64,000 bases of DNA from Collinsella sp. AF20-14LB (GTDB lineage: Bacteria > Actinomycetota > Coriobacteriia > Coriobacteriales > Coriobacteriaceae), in NCBI RefSeq assembly GCF_003459505.1, contig NZ_QRWD01000008.1:62001-126000 (forward strand), in the 5' to 3' direction. Below the pieces are notes generated by a model, which saw nothing but the letters and a program-made list of their open reading frames with translations, had not been told where the DNA came from and searched no databases. The stretch's first letter is position 1. Each line of letters opens with the position of its first letter. The position numbers and the translations under genes are program-made. This document shows positions 33,772 through 43,364 of the stretch, piece after piece.

Positions 33772-34713
33772 TTAAGCCTTCAGGCTCAGGCCCATGGACT
33801 CTAGCTTGTCCTTCACTTCCTCGATCGACTTAACACCGAAGTTACGGATGTTGAGCAGATCGTTCTCCGAGAACTCAACGAGCTGTCGGACCGAGTGAAT
33901 GCTGGCGCGCTTAAGGCAGTTGTAGGAACGGACGGAAAGGTCCAGATCCTCGATCTGCTTGTCCAGCTCGGCGTTGTCGTTGGTGACCTCGGGAGCGAAG
34001 ATCGAAGCCTCCTCCTCGACCTCGGGGGTCTCGGCAAGGTTCATAAAGGCAGCCATATGCTGGTTGATGATATTGGCAGCCTGGACCACGGCGTCGCGCG
34101 GAGCGATGGAGCCGTTGGTCTCGATCTCGAGGACAAGGCGGTCGTAGTCGGTGTGCTGACCGACACGGCAAGCCTCAACGAGCTTGGCGCAACGGGACAC
34201 CGGCGAGTACAGCGAGTCGACGTGGATCACACCGATGGGATCGTTGTCGCGCTTGTTAGCCTCGCCAGAGACATAGCCGCGGCCATAGCCGATGCGCATG
34301 CTCATGGTGAGATGGCCGCCCTCGGTGAGCGTAGCGATGTGCTGCTCGGGGTTGACCAGCTCAAACTCGGACGGAATAAAGAAGTCCGCACCGGTGACCT
34401 CGCAGGGGCCGTCAACCGAAATGGTGGCGGTCGCCTCGTCGGTCGTGCCGAGAGCCCTGAAGACAAGACCCTTGACATTCAGGACGATGTCGGTGACATC
34501 CTCGACCATGTTAGGGATGGTCATGAACTCGTGCTGCGCGCCATCGATCTGAATAGCCTCGACGGCGGCACCCTCGAGCGAGGACAGAAGAACGCGACGA
34601 AGGGAGTTACCCAGCGTATCGCCGTAGCCACGCTCGAGCGGCTCAACGGAGACACGAGCAGACGTCTCGTTAATCTCTTCGACCTGAACCTGAGGCCTAA
34701 TGAATTCTGACAT
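33772..34713 (-). CDS. rpoA: RNA polymerase subunit alpha
   Basis: A 313-residue alpha subunit that nucleates RNA polymerase assembly and contacts regulators. The N-terminal domain is clear (ERGYGDTLGNSLRRVLLSSL, then GPCEVTGADFF), a linker rich in E follows residue 225, and the C-terminal domain ends with LDLSVRSYNCLKRASIHSVR and VKSIEEVKDKL. Position between rpsD and rplQ is the standard alpha-operon order. Confidence 0.97.
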   Translation of the reverse strand: MSEFIRPQVQVEEINETSARVSVEPLERGYGDTLGNSLRRVLLSSLEGAAVEAIQIDGAQHEFMTIPNMVEDVTDIVLNVKGLVFRALGTTDEATATISVDGPCEVTGADFFIPSEFELVNPEQHIATLTEGGHLTMSMRIGYGRGYVSGEANKRDNDPIGVIHVDSLYSPVSRCAKLVEACRVGQHTDYDRLVLEIETNGSIAPRDAVVQAANIINQHMAAFMNLAETPEVEEEASIFAPEVTNDNAELDKQIEDLDLSVRSYNCLKRASIHSVRQLVEFSENDLLNIRNFGVKSIEEVKDKLESMGLSLKA

Positions 34714-34745
34714 GTATTACCTCCAGCCTCAGCAGCCCGGATGGA

Positions 34746-35342
34746 CTACTTAGAGTAGAGCTCGACGATGAGCTGCTCGTTGATATCACCGCTGATCTGC
34801 TCACGCGTCGGCAGAGCGAGCACGTTACCAGACAGCTTCTCGATATCGACCTCGAGCCAGCCAGGGACCTCGAAACGCTCGGAGGAAATCAGGGCCTCCT
34901 TGATGGGGAGGAGGTCACGGAACTTCTCGCCGACAGCGACGACGTCACCGGCCTTGACGCGGTAGGACGGGATGTCCACGCGCTTGCCGTTCACGGTGAA
35001 GTGACCGTGACGGACGGACTGACGAGCCTCTTTGCGGGTGCGGGCGAAGCCAAGACGGAAGACGACGTTGTCGAGGCGAGACTCAAGGATGATCATGAGG
35101 TTCTCACCGGTGACGCCGTTCATCTTACGGGCCTTGTTGAAGTAGCCGTGGAACTGCTTCTCCAGAACGCCATAGATGAACTTGACCTTCTGCTTCTCGC
35201 GCAGCTGCATGCCGTACTCAGATTCCTTGCGACGGCGCTTGGGCTGACGGATAGATTCCTTCTTGCTGCTGTAACCGAGCTCAGCGGGATCGATCCCGAG
35301 CTGACGGCAGCGCTTAAGAACAGGAGTCCTGTCGATTGCCAT
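34746..35342 (-). CDS. rpsD: Small ribosomal subunit protein uS4
   Basis: A 198-residue uS4, a primary 16S rRNA binder and, in many bacteria, translational regulator of the alpha operon. It has the S4 domain VVFRLGFARTRKEARQSVRH and NGKRVDIPSYRVKAGD. The N-terminus lacks the zinc-finger cysteines (one Cys, in KRCRQLG), so it is the C- form. Confidence 0.96.
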   Translation of the reverse strand: MAIDRTPVLKRCRQLGIDPAELGYSSKKESIRQPKRRRKESEYGMQLREKQKVKFIYGVLEKQFHGYFNKARKMNGVTGENLMIILESRLDNVVFRLGFARTRKEARQSVRHGHFTVNGKRVDIPSYRVKAGDVVAVGEKFRDLLPIKEALISSERFEVPGWLEVDIEKLSGNVLALPTREQISGDINEQLIVELYSK

Positions 35343-35361
35343 ATTGATACGATCCTTTCAG

Positions 35362-35766
35362 TTACACGCGGCGACGCTTCTTGGGGCGGCAGCCGTTGTG
35401 CGGGATGGGGGTCTTGTCCTGGATGCTCGAGACCTCGAGGCCAGCAGCCTGGAGGGAGCGGATGGCGGTCTCACGACCGGAGCCGGGGCCCTTGACGAAG
35501 ACGGAAACCTTCTTCATACCGTGCTCCATGGCCTGCTTGGCAGCAGCCTCGGCAGCCATCTGGGCAGCGAACGGCGTGGACTTACGGGAGCCCTTGAAGC
35601 CCACCTGGCCAGCCGACTTCCAGGAAATGACGTTGCCCTGGGGATCGGTGATCGAAACGATCGTGTTGTTGAACGTAGAACGAATGTGAGCCTGGCCCAC
35701 GGAAATGTTCTTACGGTCCGCGCGCTTCAGACGGGCAGCGCGAACGTTCTTCTTAGCAGTAGCCAT
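35362..35766 (-). CDS. rpsK: Small ribosomal subunit protein uS11
   Basis: A 134-residue uS11 of the 30S platform. Typical sequence: [40 protein letters not shown] and the end CRPKKRRRV. It lies 14 bp after rpsM and 19 bp before rpsD. Confidence 0.96.
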   Translation of the reverse strand: MATAKKNVRAARLKRADRKNISVGQAHIRSTFNNTIVSITDPQGNVISWKSAGQVGFKGSRKSTPFAAQMAAEAAAKQAMEHGMKKVSVFVKGPGSGRETAIRSLQAAGLEVSSIQDKTPIPHNGCRPKKRRRV

Positions 35767-35780
35767 CTATCTAGCGCTCC

Positions 35781-36155
35781 TTATTTCTTCTTCTTAGCAC
35801 CGATCTGACGCTTCGGGCCCTTGCGGGTACGAGCGTTAGTGTGGGTGCGCTGGCCGCGGACCGGGAGGCCCTTGCGGTGACGAAGGCCGCGGTTGCAGCC
35901 GATGTCCATAAGGCGCTTGACGTTCTGGTTGCGCTCACGGCGGAGGTCGCCCTCAACCATGATCTGGTTCTTGTCGATATAATCGCGGATGGCGTTAACC
36001 TCATCCTCGGTGAGGTCCTTAACGCGCGTATCCACGTTAACGTTGCACTCGACGCAAATCTTCGTCGCAGTGGTGCGGCCGATGCCGTAAATGTAGGTCA
36101 GACCGATCTCAACGCGCTTCTCACGCGGGAGGTCGACACCATTAATACGGGCCAA
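35781..36155 (-). CDS. rpsM: Small ribosomal subunit protein uS13
   Basis: A 124-residue uS13 of the 30S head, which contacts P-site tRNA and 50S. It starts [20 protein letters not shown] and has [20 protein letters not shown] and a Lys-rich end. Length and order in the operon are normal. Confidence 0.96.
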   Translation of the reverse strand: MARINGVDLPREKRVEIGLTYIYGIGRTTATKICVECNVNVDTRVKDLTEDEVNAIRDYIDKNQIMVEGDLRRERNQNVKRLMDIGCNRGLRHRKGLPVRGQRTHTNARTRKGPKRQIGAKKKK

Positions 36156-36169
36156 CGTAGTCTCCTCTC

Positions 36170-36283
36170 TTAACCCTGACGCTGCTTATGACGGGGGTTC
36201 TCGCAAATGACGAGGACCTTGCCATGGCGCCTAATGATTTTGCACTTATCGCACATCTTCTTGACCGAAGGACGTACCTTCAT
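36170..36283 (-). CDS. rpmJ: Large ribosomal subunit protein bL36
   Basis: A 37-residue protein: [20 protein letters not shown] with the zinc ligands C11, C14, C27 and H32 ([12 protein letters not shown]). It is the zinc-binding form. AAGGAAG precedes the ATG. The stop codon is 14 bp before the rpsM start. Confidence 0.93.
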   Translation of the reverse strand: MKVRPSVKKMCDKCKIIRRHGKVLVICENPRHKQRQG

Positions 36284-36433
36284 CGTTCTTCCTTTCGGTA
36301 GCGCTCAAACTACTTCCCTACTATCTACTCGCCCAGCCGCAGGCGTTTAAAACTATGGCTGGTCTTCACACACAATCCGACCGTAGGTTGAGCTAAGCCT
36401 GCAGTCGGAAAAGGAGTGCGTGTATGCGTGCCG

Positions 36434-36658
36434 CTATTTATAGCGATAGGTGATGCGGCCGCGGGTCAGGTCGTACGGGGAAAGCTCCACGACAACCCTG
36501 TCACCGGGGAGAATACGGATGTAATTCATTCGGATCTTGCCAGAAATGTTGCACAGAACCGAATGACCGTTCTCGAGCTCAACCTTAAACATGGCGTTGG
36601 GCAGCGGTTCCTTTACCGTACCCTCGAGCTCAATTGCGTCTTCCTTCTTCACAAGCAA
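36434..36658 (-). CDS. infA: Translation initiation factor IF-1
   Basis: A 74-residue OB-fold protein that occupies the 30S A site during initiation: [40 protein letters not shown] and [15 protein letters not shown]. There is no ATG at the start; TTG at 36658 and GTG at 36652 are both possible and neither has a strong ribosome-binding site. The gap of 150 bp to rpmJ is larger than other gaps in the operon and holds a weak CCGAC/GTCGG stem, perhaps a secondary promoter site. Confidence 0.93.
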   Translation of the reverse strand: MLVKKEDAIELEGTVKEPLPNAMFKVELENGHSVLCNISGKIRMNYIRILPGDRVVVELSPYDLTRGRITYRYK

Positions 36659-36797
36659 TCATCTTTCTCTAGAAAACGACAGCGATTGAGTATTCTACAA
36701 TACGCGTGCACGTATCGTAATATCTTCGTAATGGCTCCACAACTAAGTGAAACTTGTTACTTTGAAATGTAAATGCCGACGAATTTGAACGCGGCCT

Positions 36798-37586
36798 CTA
36801 CATCTCGCCTCCTTGCAAGGAGCACCAAGCGCCTTGCGCGTCGGTAGTAAGAATCACCGGGCCGTCATCGGTAATGGCGACGGTGTTCTCGTAGTGCGCG
36901 GCGGGCAGGTGGTCGTTGGTCGTGACGATCCAACCATCGGAGCCCGTGCTCACATGATTGGATCCCATCGTGACCATCGGCTCGATGGCAATGACCATAC
37001 CGGCCTGGAGACGAACGCCCCTCCCCTTCTTTCCGTAGTTCGGAACGTTGGGGTCCTCGTGCATCACATGGCCAATACCGTGCCCCACATAATCGCGAAG
37101 CACGCCATAGCCGTGAGACTCGGCGAGGGACTGGACGGCATAACCAATGTCCCCAATATGGTTACCGGGAACAGCCTGCTCGATGGCAGCCTTAAGGCAA
37201 TCGCGCGTAACCTCGCACAGGGCCTTGGCCTCGGGCGTGGGGGTACCGACGAAAAACGTCCAAGCGTTATCGCCGACCCAACCGTCGACAACGGCACCCG
37301 TATCGATGGAGATGATATCGCCATCGCGCAGGATCATGTCGGGATTGGGAATACCGTGCACCACGGCATCGTTGATCGATGCACAAATGGTACCGGGGAA
37401 CCCGCCGTAGCCCTTAAAGGCCGGGATGCCTCCATGCATGCGGATAATCTGCTCCGCAAGCTGATCAAGCTCAAAGGTCGAAACACCAGGGCGGACCATG
37501 GCTCCAACGTGGCGGAGCGCCATCTTAGATAGCGCTCCTGCCTTCTTCATCTGCTCAATTTGCGTTGCAGACTTAATCTTGATCAT
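36798..37586 (-). CDS. map: Type I methionine aminopeptidase
   Basis: A 262-residue enzyme that removes N-terminal methionine. The metal ligands are seen in ISIDTGAVVDGWVGDNAWTF (two Asp), YVGHGIGHVMHEDPNVPNY (His) and MVIAIEPMV (Glu), with the last Glu missing its usual strong context near the C-terminus (HYENTVAITDDG supplies it). No N-terminal zinc-finger extension. Start overlaps the adk stop by 4 bp. Confidence 0.95.
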   Translation of the reverse strand: MIKIKSATQIEQMKKAGALSKMALRHVGAMVRPGVSTFELDQLAEQIIRMHGGIPAFKGYGGFPGTICASINDAVVHGIPNPDMILRDGDIISIDTGAVVDGWVGDNAWTFFVGTPTPEAKALCEVTRDCLKAAIEQAVPGNHIGDIGYAVQSLAESHGYGVLRDYVGHGIGHVMHEDPNVPNYGKKGRGVRLQAGMVIAIEPMVTMGSNHVSTGSDGWIVTTNDHLPAAHYENTVAITDDGPVILTTDAQGAWCSLQGGEM

Positions 37587-38209
37587 AGACCGAGAGCCTC
37601 TTTGACGTCCCCGTATACGGTCTCGCGAGCCTGGTCACCGTTGACCGACTTGAGCAGACCCTGGCCACGATAGTAATCGACGAGCGGGCTCGTGGACTTC
37701 TCGTAGACGTCGAGACGGTTCTTGATGGTCTCGGGCTTGTCGTCGTCGCGCTGATACATCTCGCCGGCGCACTTGGGGCAGGTAGCATCGGCAGCGGTGC
37801 CGGTGTAACCGCAGGCGCGGCAGGTGCGACGCGAAGACAGACGGTCGATGATGACCTCGGGGGCCACGTCGACCAGAAGGGCGCAGTCGATCTCGCGACC
37901 CATGGCGGAGAGCTCGGAATCGAGCGTCACAGCCTGGGCAGTGTTGCGCGGGAAACCGTCGAGGATGAAGCCCTGCTGGGCGTCATCGGCGGCAAGGCGC
38001 TCCTTGACAAGGTCGATCACGAGCTGGTCGGGAACGAGCTCGCCGGCGTCCATGTACTTCTTAGCCTGAATACCAAGCTCGGTGCCACCCTTGACGGCAG
38101 CACGCAGCAGGTCGCCCGTGGAAATGTGAGCGACGCCAAACTCGGCGACGAGCTCCTGTGCAACGGTGCCCTTGCCGGCACCCGGAGCTCCGAGCAATAC
38201 GAGGTTCAT
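37583..38209 (-). CDS. adk: Adenylate kinase
   Basis: A 208-residue kinase interconverting AMP, ATP and ADP. The P-loop is LLGAPGAGKGTVAQ (residues 5-18), followed by HISTGDLLRAAV and DGFPRNTAQAV. The LID domain has a four-cysteine zinc site (CRACGYTGTAADATCPKC), typical of Gram-positive long-form enzymes. AGAGGAGGA supports the ATG at 38209. It lies between secY and map as usual. Confidence 0.95.
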   Translation of the reverse strand: MNLVLLGAPGAGKGTVAQELVAEFGVAHISTGDLLRAAVKGGTELGIQAKKYMDAGELVPDQLVIDLVKERLAADDAQQGFILDGFPRNTAQAVTLDSELSAMGREIDCALLVDVAPEVIIDRLSSRRTCRACGYTGTAADATCPKCAGEMYQRDDDKPETIKNRLDVYEKSTSPLVDYYRGQGLLKSVNGDQARETVYGDVKEALGL

Positions 38210-38227
38210 GAGCAATCCTCCTCTAGC

Positions 38228-39514
38228 CTATTTAAAGAATCCATCGTAATCATACATCTTGATCTGGCCTTCGAGCTTGTCGACCGTGTCGAGCACGACG
38301 CCGACCATGATGAGGATGGACGTGCCGCCAAATGCCTGGATCAGATGGTTACCCGTGAAGGAGAAGATGATCGAAGGCACGATGGCGATGAGCGCCAAAA
38401 AGACAGCGCTGGGAAGCGTGATCTTGTTGAGCGCGTTCTTGATGTAGGCCGCGGTAGCCCTACCCGGACGCACGCCCGGAATAAAGCCGCCCTGCTTCTT
38501 AAGGTTGTCGGCCGTGTCATCGGGGTTGAACACCATGGAGGTGTAGAAGTACGCGAAGAACACGATGAGGACAACATTAAGCACCCAGTTGAGCCAACCA
38601 GTTGAAAGCGCAGAGGCAACTGCCTGGATCCAGCCGATGCCGGGGAAGAACACGGCAATCTGAGCCGGGAAGTACAGCAGCGCCGAAGCGAAGATGATCG
38701 GCACGACGCCCGCGGTGTTGACCTTGATGGGCAGGTAGGTGGTCTGGCCACCCATCATGCGACGGCCAACAACGCGCTTGGCATAGGAGACCGGGATGCG
38801 GCGCTGGCCGCGCTCAAGGAAAACGATCAGCGGAATAACCAGCAGGATGATGGCGCAGATGATCACCATGGTGATGATGCCACCGGCATTGCCCTCGGTG
38901 CTGGAGAAGATAGCCTGCGGCAGACCGGCCATGATGTTCGCAAAGATGATCAGCGACATGCCATTGCCGATACCACGCTGGGTGATGAGCTCACCAATCC
39001 ACATGATCAGCATGGCACCCGCGGTGAGCGTGCCGACGACCATGAGGTCGAAGATGATCTCGGGAGCGCCGGCGCCGTTGAAGCTAATGCCGAAGCTCTT
39101 AAAGAGGAAGAGGTAACCCACGGAGTTGAGGATGGCCAGAGCCAAGGTGAGGTAACGCGAATACTGCGTAATCTTGGTCTGACCGACCTCGCCCTCGCGG
39201 GCAAGCTCGTGCAGGGAAGGCACGACGGCCTGGAGCATCTGGAGGATGATCGAGCTGGTGATGTAAGGCATGATGCCCAGCGAAAACACCGACACATAGC
39301 TCAACGCGCCGCCAGAGAAAAGATTCAGGAGGGCCATAGCACCTGCGGCGACCGAATTGTTATCGGTCGAGAAAAGGCCCAGCATCCCCTGGAAGGGAAT
39401 GCCGGGCACAGGAACGTGCGCACCAATGCGGTACACGACGAGCATAGCTATGGTAAAAAGAATCTTTTCGCGCAATTCTTTGATGCGGAAAGCATTCTTA
39501 AGACCATTTAGCAC
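38228..39514 (-). CDS. secY: Protein translocase subunit SecY
   Basis: A 428-residue channel subunit with ten membrane helices. [20 protein letters not shown] is the first, and the family motifs [19 protein letters not shown] ([18 protein letters not shown]) and [14 protein letters not shown] are present, as is the C-terminal cytosolic [12 protein letters not shown] loop. The start codon is GTG and overlaps the rplO stop by 7 bp. It works with the SecA encoded at the left edge. Confidence 0.96.
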   Translation of the reverse strand: MLNGLKNAFRIKELREKILFTIAMLVVYRIGAHVPVPGIPFQGMLGLFSTDNNSVAAGAMALLNLFSGGALSYVSVFSLGIMPYITSSIILQMLQAVVPSLHELAREGEVGQTKITQYSRYLTLALAILNSVGYLFLFKSFGISFNGAGAPEIIFDLMVVGTLTAGAMLIMWIGELITQRGIGNGMSLIIFANIMAGLPQAIFSSTEGNAGGIITMVIICAIILLVIPLIVFLERGQRRIPVSYAKRVVGRRMMGGQTTYLPIKVNTAGVVPIIFASALLYFPAQIAVFFPGIGWIQAVASALSTGWLNWVLNVVLIVFFAYFYTSMVFNPDDTADNLKKQGGFIPGVRPGRATAAYIKNALNKITLPSAVFLALIAIVPSIIFSFTGNHLIQAFGGTSILIMVGVVLDTVDKLEGQIKMYDYDGFFK

Positions 39515-39957
39515 GGCAGCTCGACCTTTCCGCCAGCGGCCTCGATCTTGGCCTGCGCAGAAGCGCTGACCTTGTCGACCTTGACCGTGAACTTCTTGGT
39601 GAGCTCACCATTGCCGAGCACCTTGACGGGCTCGAACTCGCTCTTGGTGATGCGAGCGGCCTTAAGAGCGGCACCGTCGATCACAGCGCCGTCCTCGAAC
39701 TTACGCTCGAGACGCTCAACGTTAACAGCGGTGTACTCGATACGACGGGGGTTGCGGAAGCCCGGAAGCTTGGGCAGGCGCATAGCCAGCGGAGTCTGGC
39801 CACCCTCGAAGCCGGCACCCTTGGTGCCGCCAGAGCGAGAGCCCTGGCCCTTCTGACCGCGGCCAGAAGTGGTGCCGTGACCCGAAGAATTGCCACGGCC
39901 GACGCGCTTGCGGTTCTTGGTGGAACCGGGCGCGGGAGTAAGATCGTGAAGCTGCAT
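39508..39957 (-). CDS. rplO: Large ribosomal subunit protein uL15
   Basis: A 149-residue uL15 of the 50S core. The glycine-rich start [20 protein letters not shown] and the [11 protein letters not shown] region are typical, as is [20 protein letters not shown]. It ends within the secY start. Confidence 0.96.
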   Translation of the reverse strand: MQLHDLTPAPGSTKNRKRVGRGNSSGHGTTSGRGQKGQGSRSGGTKGAGFEGGQTPLAMRLPKLPGFRNPRRIEYTAVNVERLERKFEDGAVIDGAALKAARITKSEFEPVKVLGNGELTKKFTVKVDKVSASAQAKIEAAGGKVELPC

Positions 39958-39960
39958 TTG

Positions 39961-40143
39961 CTACTCCTCTACAATCTCGACAAGGTGCTTGACCTTGAAG
40001 ATCATGCCGCGGACGGACTCGTTGTCAGCAATCTCGCGAACCTCGCGGATCCTGTGGAGACCGAGGGCACGGACAGTACGGACCTGGTCCTGCTTGCAAC
40101 CGTTGGTGCTGCGGACCTGCTTGATCTTGATGGTGTCAGCCAT
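39961..40143 (-). CDS. rpmD: Large ribosomal subunit protein uL30
   Basis: A 60-residue uL30: IKIKQVRSTNGCKQDQVRTV, RALGLHRIREVREI. Standard length; it starts 2 bp after the rpsE stop and ends 3 bp before rplO. Confidence 0.95.
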   Translation of the reverse strand: MADTIKIKQVRSTNGCKQDQVRTVRALGLHRIREVREIADNESVRGMIFKVKHLVEIVEE

Positions 40144-40145
40144 GC

Positions 40146-40670
40146 TTAGTTCTCCTTACCGACGAACATCTCGGAGACCGTCAGGCCACGGCGAGCCGCG
40201 ACGTCCTCAGGGCTGGAGAGCTCCTTGAGGCCCTCGACGGCAGCCTTGATGATGTTGAGGCCGTTGTCGGTACCGAGGGACTTGGACAGGACGTTCTTGA
40301 TGCCAGCAAGCTCGAAGAGGGGACGCACAGCGCCGCCGGCGATAACGCCGGTACCCTCGACAGCGGGCTTGATGATGATGCGGCCGGCACCAAAGTGGCC
40401 GAGAACCTCGTGCGGGATGGTGCCCTGCTCGGTCACCGGCACGTGGAACATGTTCTTCTTGGCATCGAGAGACGCCTTGGAGATGGCCAGGGGCACCTCA
40501 GCGGACTTGCCCATGCCAACGCCGACGTTGCCCTTGCCGTCGCCAACGACGACGAGAGCGACGAGGCTCATGCGACGACCACCCTTGACGGTCTTCGACA
40601 CGCGGTTGATGTAAACGACGCGCTCCTCGAACTCGGAGGCCTCGCGCTGCTGCTTCTGATTACGAGCCAT
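40146..40670 (-). CDS. rpsE: Small ribosomal subunit protein uS5
   Basis: A 174-residue uS5 that contributes to decoding fidelity. It has the double-stranded RNA-binding part [20 protein letters not shown] and the C-terminal [20 protein letters not shown]. Normal length and position between rplR and rpmD. Confidence 0.96.
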   Translation of the reverse strand: MARNQKQQREASEFEERVVYINRVSKTVKGGRRMSLVALVVVGDGKGNVGVGMGKSAEVPLAISKASLDAKKNMFHVPVTEQGTIPHEVLGHFGAGRIIIKPAVEGTGVIAGGAVRPLFELAGIKNVLSKSLGTDNGLNIIKAAVEGLKELSSPEDVAARRGLTVSEMFVGKEN

Positions 40671-40684
40671 GTGCTACATACCTC

Positions 40685-41053
40685 CTAGAACTCGAGACCG
40701 GCGGCACGAGCACCGTCGGCGAGGGCCTTGACGCGGCCATGGTAGATACGGCCACCGCGATCGAAGGCGACCTTGGTGATGCCGGCCTCGATGGCACGCT
40801 TGCCAACGAGCTGACCGACCTTCTCCGCAGCCTCCTTGTTCGAGGTGTGGGTGCCCTTGAACTCGGCCTCGAGGGTCGAGGCAGAGACAAGCGTCAGGCT
40901 GGAGCCCTTGCTGTCGTCGATGATCTGGGCATAGATGTTGGCGTTAGTACGGGTCACGCGAAGACGCGGACGCTCGGAGGTACCCGAGACCTTGCCGCGA
41001 ACACGACGCTGACGACGCTTGAGGCCTTCCAGCTTCGCCTTATGCTTGTTCAT
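40685..41053 (-). CDS. rplR: Large ribosomal subunit protein uL18
   Basis: A 122-residue 5S rRNA-binding uL18: [33 protein letters not shown] and [20 protein letters not shown]. Normal for the family. Confidence 0.96.
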   Translation of the reverse strand: MNKHKAKLEGLKRRQRRVRGKVSGTSERPRLRVTRTNANIYAQIIDDSKGSSLTLVSASTLEAEFKGTHTSNKEAAEKVGQLVGKRAIEAGITKVAFDRGGRIYHGRVKALADGARAAGLEF

Positions 41054-41128
41054 ACGTAAACTCCTAAAAAGGTTGATCTTGCCAGCACCTGACGGGGTGC
41101 TGGTCTTATGCGAGTGAGTCGGTTACGA

Positions 41129-41665
41129 CTACTTGGCGGCCTTACCCAGCTTGCGGCGGATGTGCTCGCCAACGTAGTGGATACCCTTGCCCTTGTAAGG
41201 CTCGGGAGGACGATGGCCGCGGATCTCAGCGGCGATCTGACCGACCTGCTGCTTGTTGATACCCTTGACGTTCACGTGGGTGTTGTCGGGAACCTCGAAG
41301 GTGATGCCCTCGGGAGCCTCGACGATCACGGGGTGCGAGAAGCCCAGGGAGAACTCGAGGTTCTTGCCCTTCTGCTGCACGCGGTAACCGACGCCGGCGA
41401 GCTCGAGCTTCTTCTCGAAGCCCTCGGAAACGCCAACAACCATGTTGTGGATGAGGGCGCGGGTGAGGCCGTGACGGGCACGGGTCTCACGCTCGTCGTC
41501 GGGACGGGAAACGGTGAGGACGTTGTCCTCGACGTTGATAGCGAGCTTCTCAAAGACATCGAGCTCGAGCTGGCCCTTGGGGCCCTTGACGACAACGTTG
41601 TTGCCGTTGACTGCCACTTCGACTCCGGCGGGAATCTGGACAGGCTTATTACCGATACGAGACAC
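41129..41665 (-). CDS. rplF: Large ribosomal subunit protein uL6
   Basis: A 178-residue uL6 with the two repeated domains: [20 protein letters not shown] at the start, and the 23S-contacting end [20 protein letters not shown]. It lies 33 bp after rpsH and 75 bp before rplR. Confidence 0.96.
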   Translation of the reverse strand: MSRIGNKPVQIPAGVEVAVNGNNVVVKGPKGQLELDVFEKLAINVEDNVLTVSRPDDERETRARHGLTRALIHNMVVGVSEGFEKKLELAGVGYRVQQKGKNLEFSLGFSHPVIVEAPEGITFEVPDNTHVNVKGINKQQVGQIAAEIRGHRPPEPYKGKGIHYVGEHIRRKLGKAAK

Positions 41666-41698
41666 GGTGATCTCCTTTCCTTCTACCTACCGAGCGAA

Positions 41699-42097
41699 TT
41701 ACCAGACGTAAGCGATGATCTCGCCGCCGACGTTGTGCTTGCGAGCATCGCGGTCGGTCATGACGCCATGGCTGGTGGAAATAATGGCGGTACCAAGGCC
41801 ACCGCGGACGCGGGGCATGTCGGCAACGCCGGTGTACTTACGCAGGCCCGGCTTGGAAATGCGGCGGATGCCGTTGATGACCTTAGCCTTCTTGGGACCA
41901 TACTTAAGCGTGATGTGCAGAGTCTTCTGGGGAACGGTGTCCTCGACATCGTAGCCCTCGATGTAGCCCTCCTCGTGCAGAACACGAGCGATCTCGACGA
42001 GCTTCTTGCTGCTCGGCATGGAGACCGTGGCCTTGTTCACAGAGTTAGCGTTACGGATGCGCGTAAGCATATCTGCGATCGGGTCTGTAAGGTTCAT
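41699..42097 (-). CDS. rpsH: Small ribosomal subunit protein uS8
   Basis: A 132-residue uS8, a primary 16S binder and known spc-operon regulator in other bacteria. [20 protein letters not shown] and the end [20 protein letters not shown] are diagnostic. Confidence 0.96.
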   Translation of the reverse strand: MNLTDPIADMLTRIRNANSVNKATVSMPSSKKLVEIARVLHEEGYIEGYDVEDTVPQKTLHITLKYGPKKAKVINGIRRISKPGLRKYTGVADMPRVRGGLGTAIISTSHGVMTDRDARKHNVGGEIIAYVW

Positions 42098-42216
42098 ACA
42101 GATTCTCCTTCGTTCTTGATGAACACGTGCTCTTGGTTCTTCGCCGCCCTTAACGGCAAAGCCTAACTAGCGCGTTTTCCCTGTTCCAAACGGATGCTTG
42201 AAACGCTGGTAGTGAC

Positions 42217-42402
42217 TTACCAGCTGGCCTTCTTAACGCCGGGAAGCTCGCCCTTGAGTGCAAGCTCGCGGAAGCAGACACGGCACAGGCCGAACTTGCG
42301 GTACACAGAGTGCGGACGGCCGCAGCGCTGGCAGCGCGTGTACTCACGAGTAGAGAACTTCTGCTTGCGATTGCACTTGACGATCATCGATGTCTTAGCC
42401 AC
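42217..42402 (-). CDS. rpsZ: Small ribosomal subunit protein uS14, zinc-binding type
   Basis: A 61-residue uS14 with two C-x-x-C pairs ([10 protein letters not shown] and LCRVCFREL), the zinc form common in Gram-positive bacteria. [20 protein letters not shown] is the start and GVKKASW the end. Confidence 0.95.
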   Translation of the reverse strand: MAKTSMIVKCNRKQKFSTREYTRCQRCGRPHSVYRKFGLCRVCFRELALKGELPGVKKASW

Positions 42403-42481
42403 TTATATCCTCCTCACATAGAGTATTGTTCGCCCCAAACGCCGCCCCCTTGTGGGAACGGCGCTTATAGGGCAGGTGAAC

Positions 42482-43039
42482 CTATTTCTTGAACGGGAAA
42501 CCGAAGGCGTCCAGAAGGGCCTTGGCCTCCTCATCGGTGTTGGCGGTGGTCACGAAAGTGATGTCCATACCACGCTGGTGATCGACGGAATCGAAGTCGA
42601 TCTCGGGGAAGATGAGCTGCTCGGTGACGCCCATGGAGAAGTTACCACGGCCGTCGAAGCTCTTGGCGGAGATGCCGCGGAAGTCGCGGATACGGGGGAT
42701 CGCGACGGAGGTCAGACGATCGAAGAACTCCCACATACGGTCGCCACGCAGGGTAACCTTGCAGCCGATCGGCATACCAGCGCGCAGGCGGAAGGTAGCG
42801 ATGGACTTGCGGGCACGGGTGATCATCGGCTGCTGGCCGGTGATGGCGCGCAGGTCGCGCACGGCACCGTCGATGGCCTTGGAATCGGTAGCGGCCTCGC
42901 CGACACCCATGTTCACGACGATCTTCTCAAACTTGGGGATCATCATGACGTTCTCGTACTGGAACTTGTCCTGAAGCTGCTGCTTGACCTCGTTGTTGTA
43001 CTTGGTCTTCAGACGCGGCACATACTTCTCTTCTGCCAT
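42482..43039 (-). CDS. rplE: Large ribosomal subunit protein uL5, first gene of the operon here
   Basis: A 185-residue uL5 that binds 5S r[43 protein letters not shown] and the end [16 protein letters not shown]. In nearly all bacteria it follows rplX; here no ribosomal gene lies upstream, and a promoter-like sequence at 43177-43205 precedes a 130-nt leader. GAAGGAG precedes the ATG. Confidence 0.96.
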   Translation of the reverse strand: MAEEKYVPRLKTKYNNEVKQQLQDKFQYENVMMIPKFEKIVVNMGVGEAATDSKAIDGAVRDLRAITGQQPMITRARKSIATFRLRAGMPIGCKVTLRGDRMWEFFDRLTSVAIPRIRDFRGISAKSFDGRGNFSMGVTEQLIFPEIDFDSVDHQRGMDITFVTTANTDEEAKALLDAFGFPFKK

Positions 43040-43176
43040 TGTTCACTCCTTCTTGGGGTTTTAAGCACGGGGCGTGGCCACGGTGGGTTGTCCTCGTGCC
43101 TCCTGACTGCATCCGTGCCGCTCATGGCATTTTGCGGTTTGGACTCGACGCAGCAGGAGCCGACAAAACAATCGGT

Positions 43177-43205
43177 ACTATACGCGCATCGGGAGCGTAT
43201 TTCCA
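43177..43205 (-). promoter_or_regulatory. Candidate promoter for the rplE-led ribosomal operon
   Basis: On the minus strand TGGAAA (43205-43200) and TATAGT (43182-43177) are spaced by 17 bp, about 140 bp before the rplE start. The -35 is weak. GCACG/CGTGC in the following leader could form a stem. It is the only promoter-like sequence found upstream of rplE. Confidence 0.4.
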
Positions 43206-43280
43206 GAAAAACCTCGTCTGCCTGCACAACTCCACAACTCCCCCGCACATATCGATCCCTAGGGGACGGAGGAAAATGGC

Positions 43281-43347
43281 AGTTGCGGTGAAATAGGGAC
43301 CGTTTGACGGCTTAACAGGCTTAAACAGTCCGCATTTCACCGCAACT
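43281..43347. repeat. Large two-level inverted repeat between xdhC and rplE
   Basis: AGTTGCGGTGAAAT (43281-43294) and its exact complement (43334-43347) form a 14-bp outer stem. Inside, GGACCGTTT and AAACAGTCC form a second stem with one mismatch. It lies 18 bp behind the xdhC stop codon and could double as a terminator, but has no T run. Confidence 0.7.
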
Positions 43348-43364
43348 CATATATGGGGATGCGA

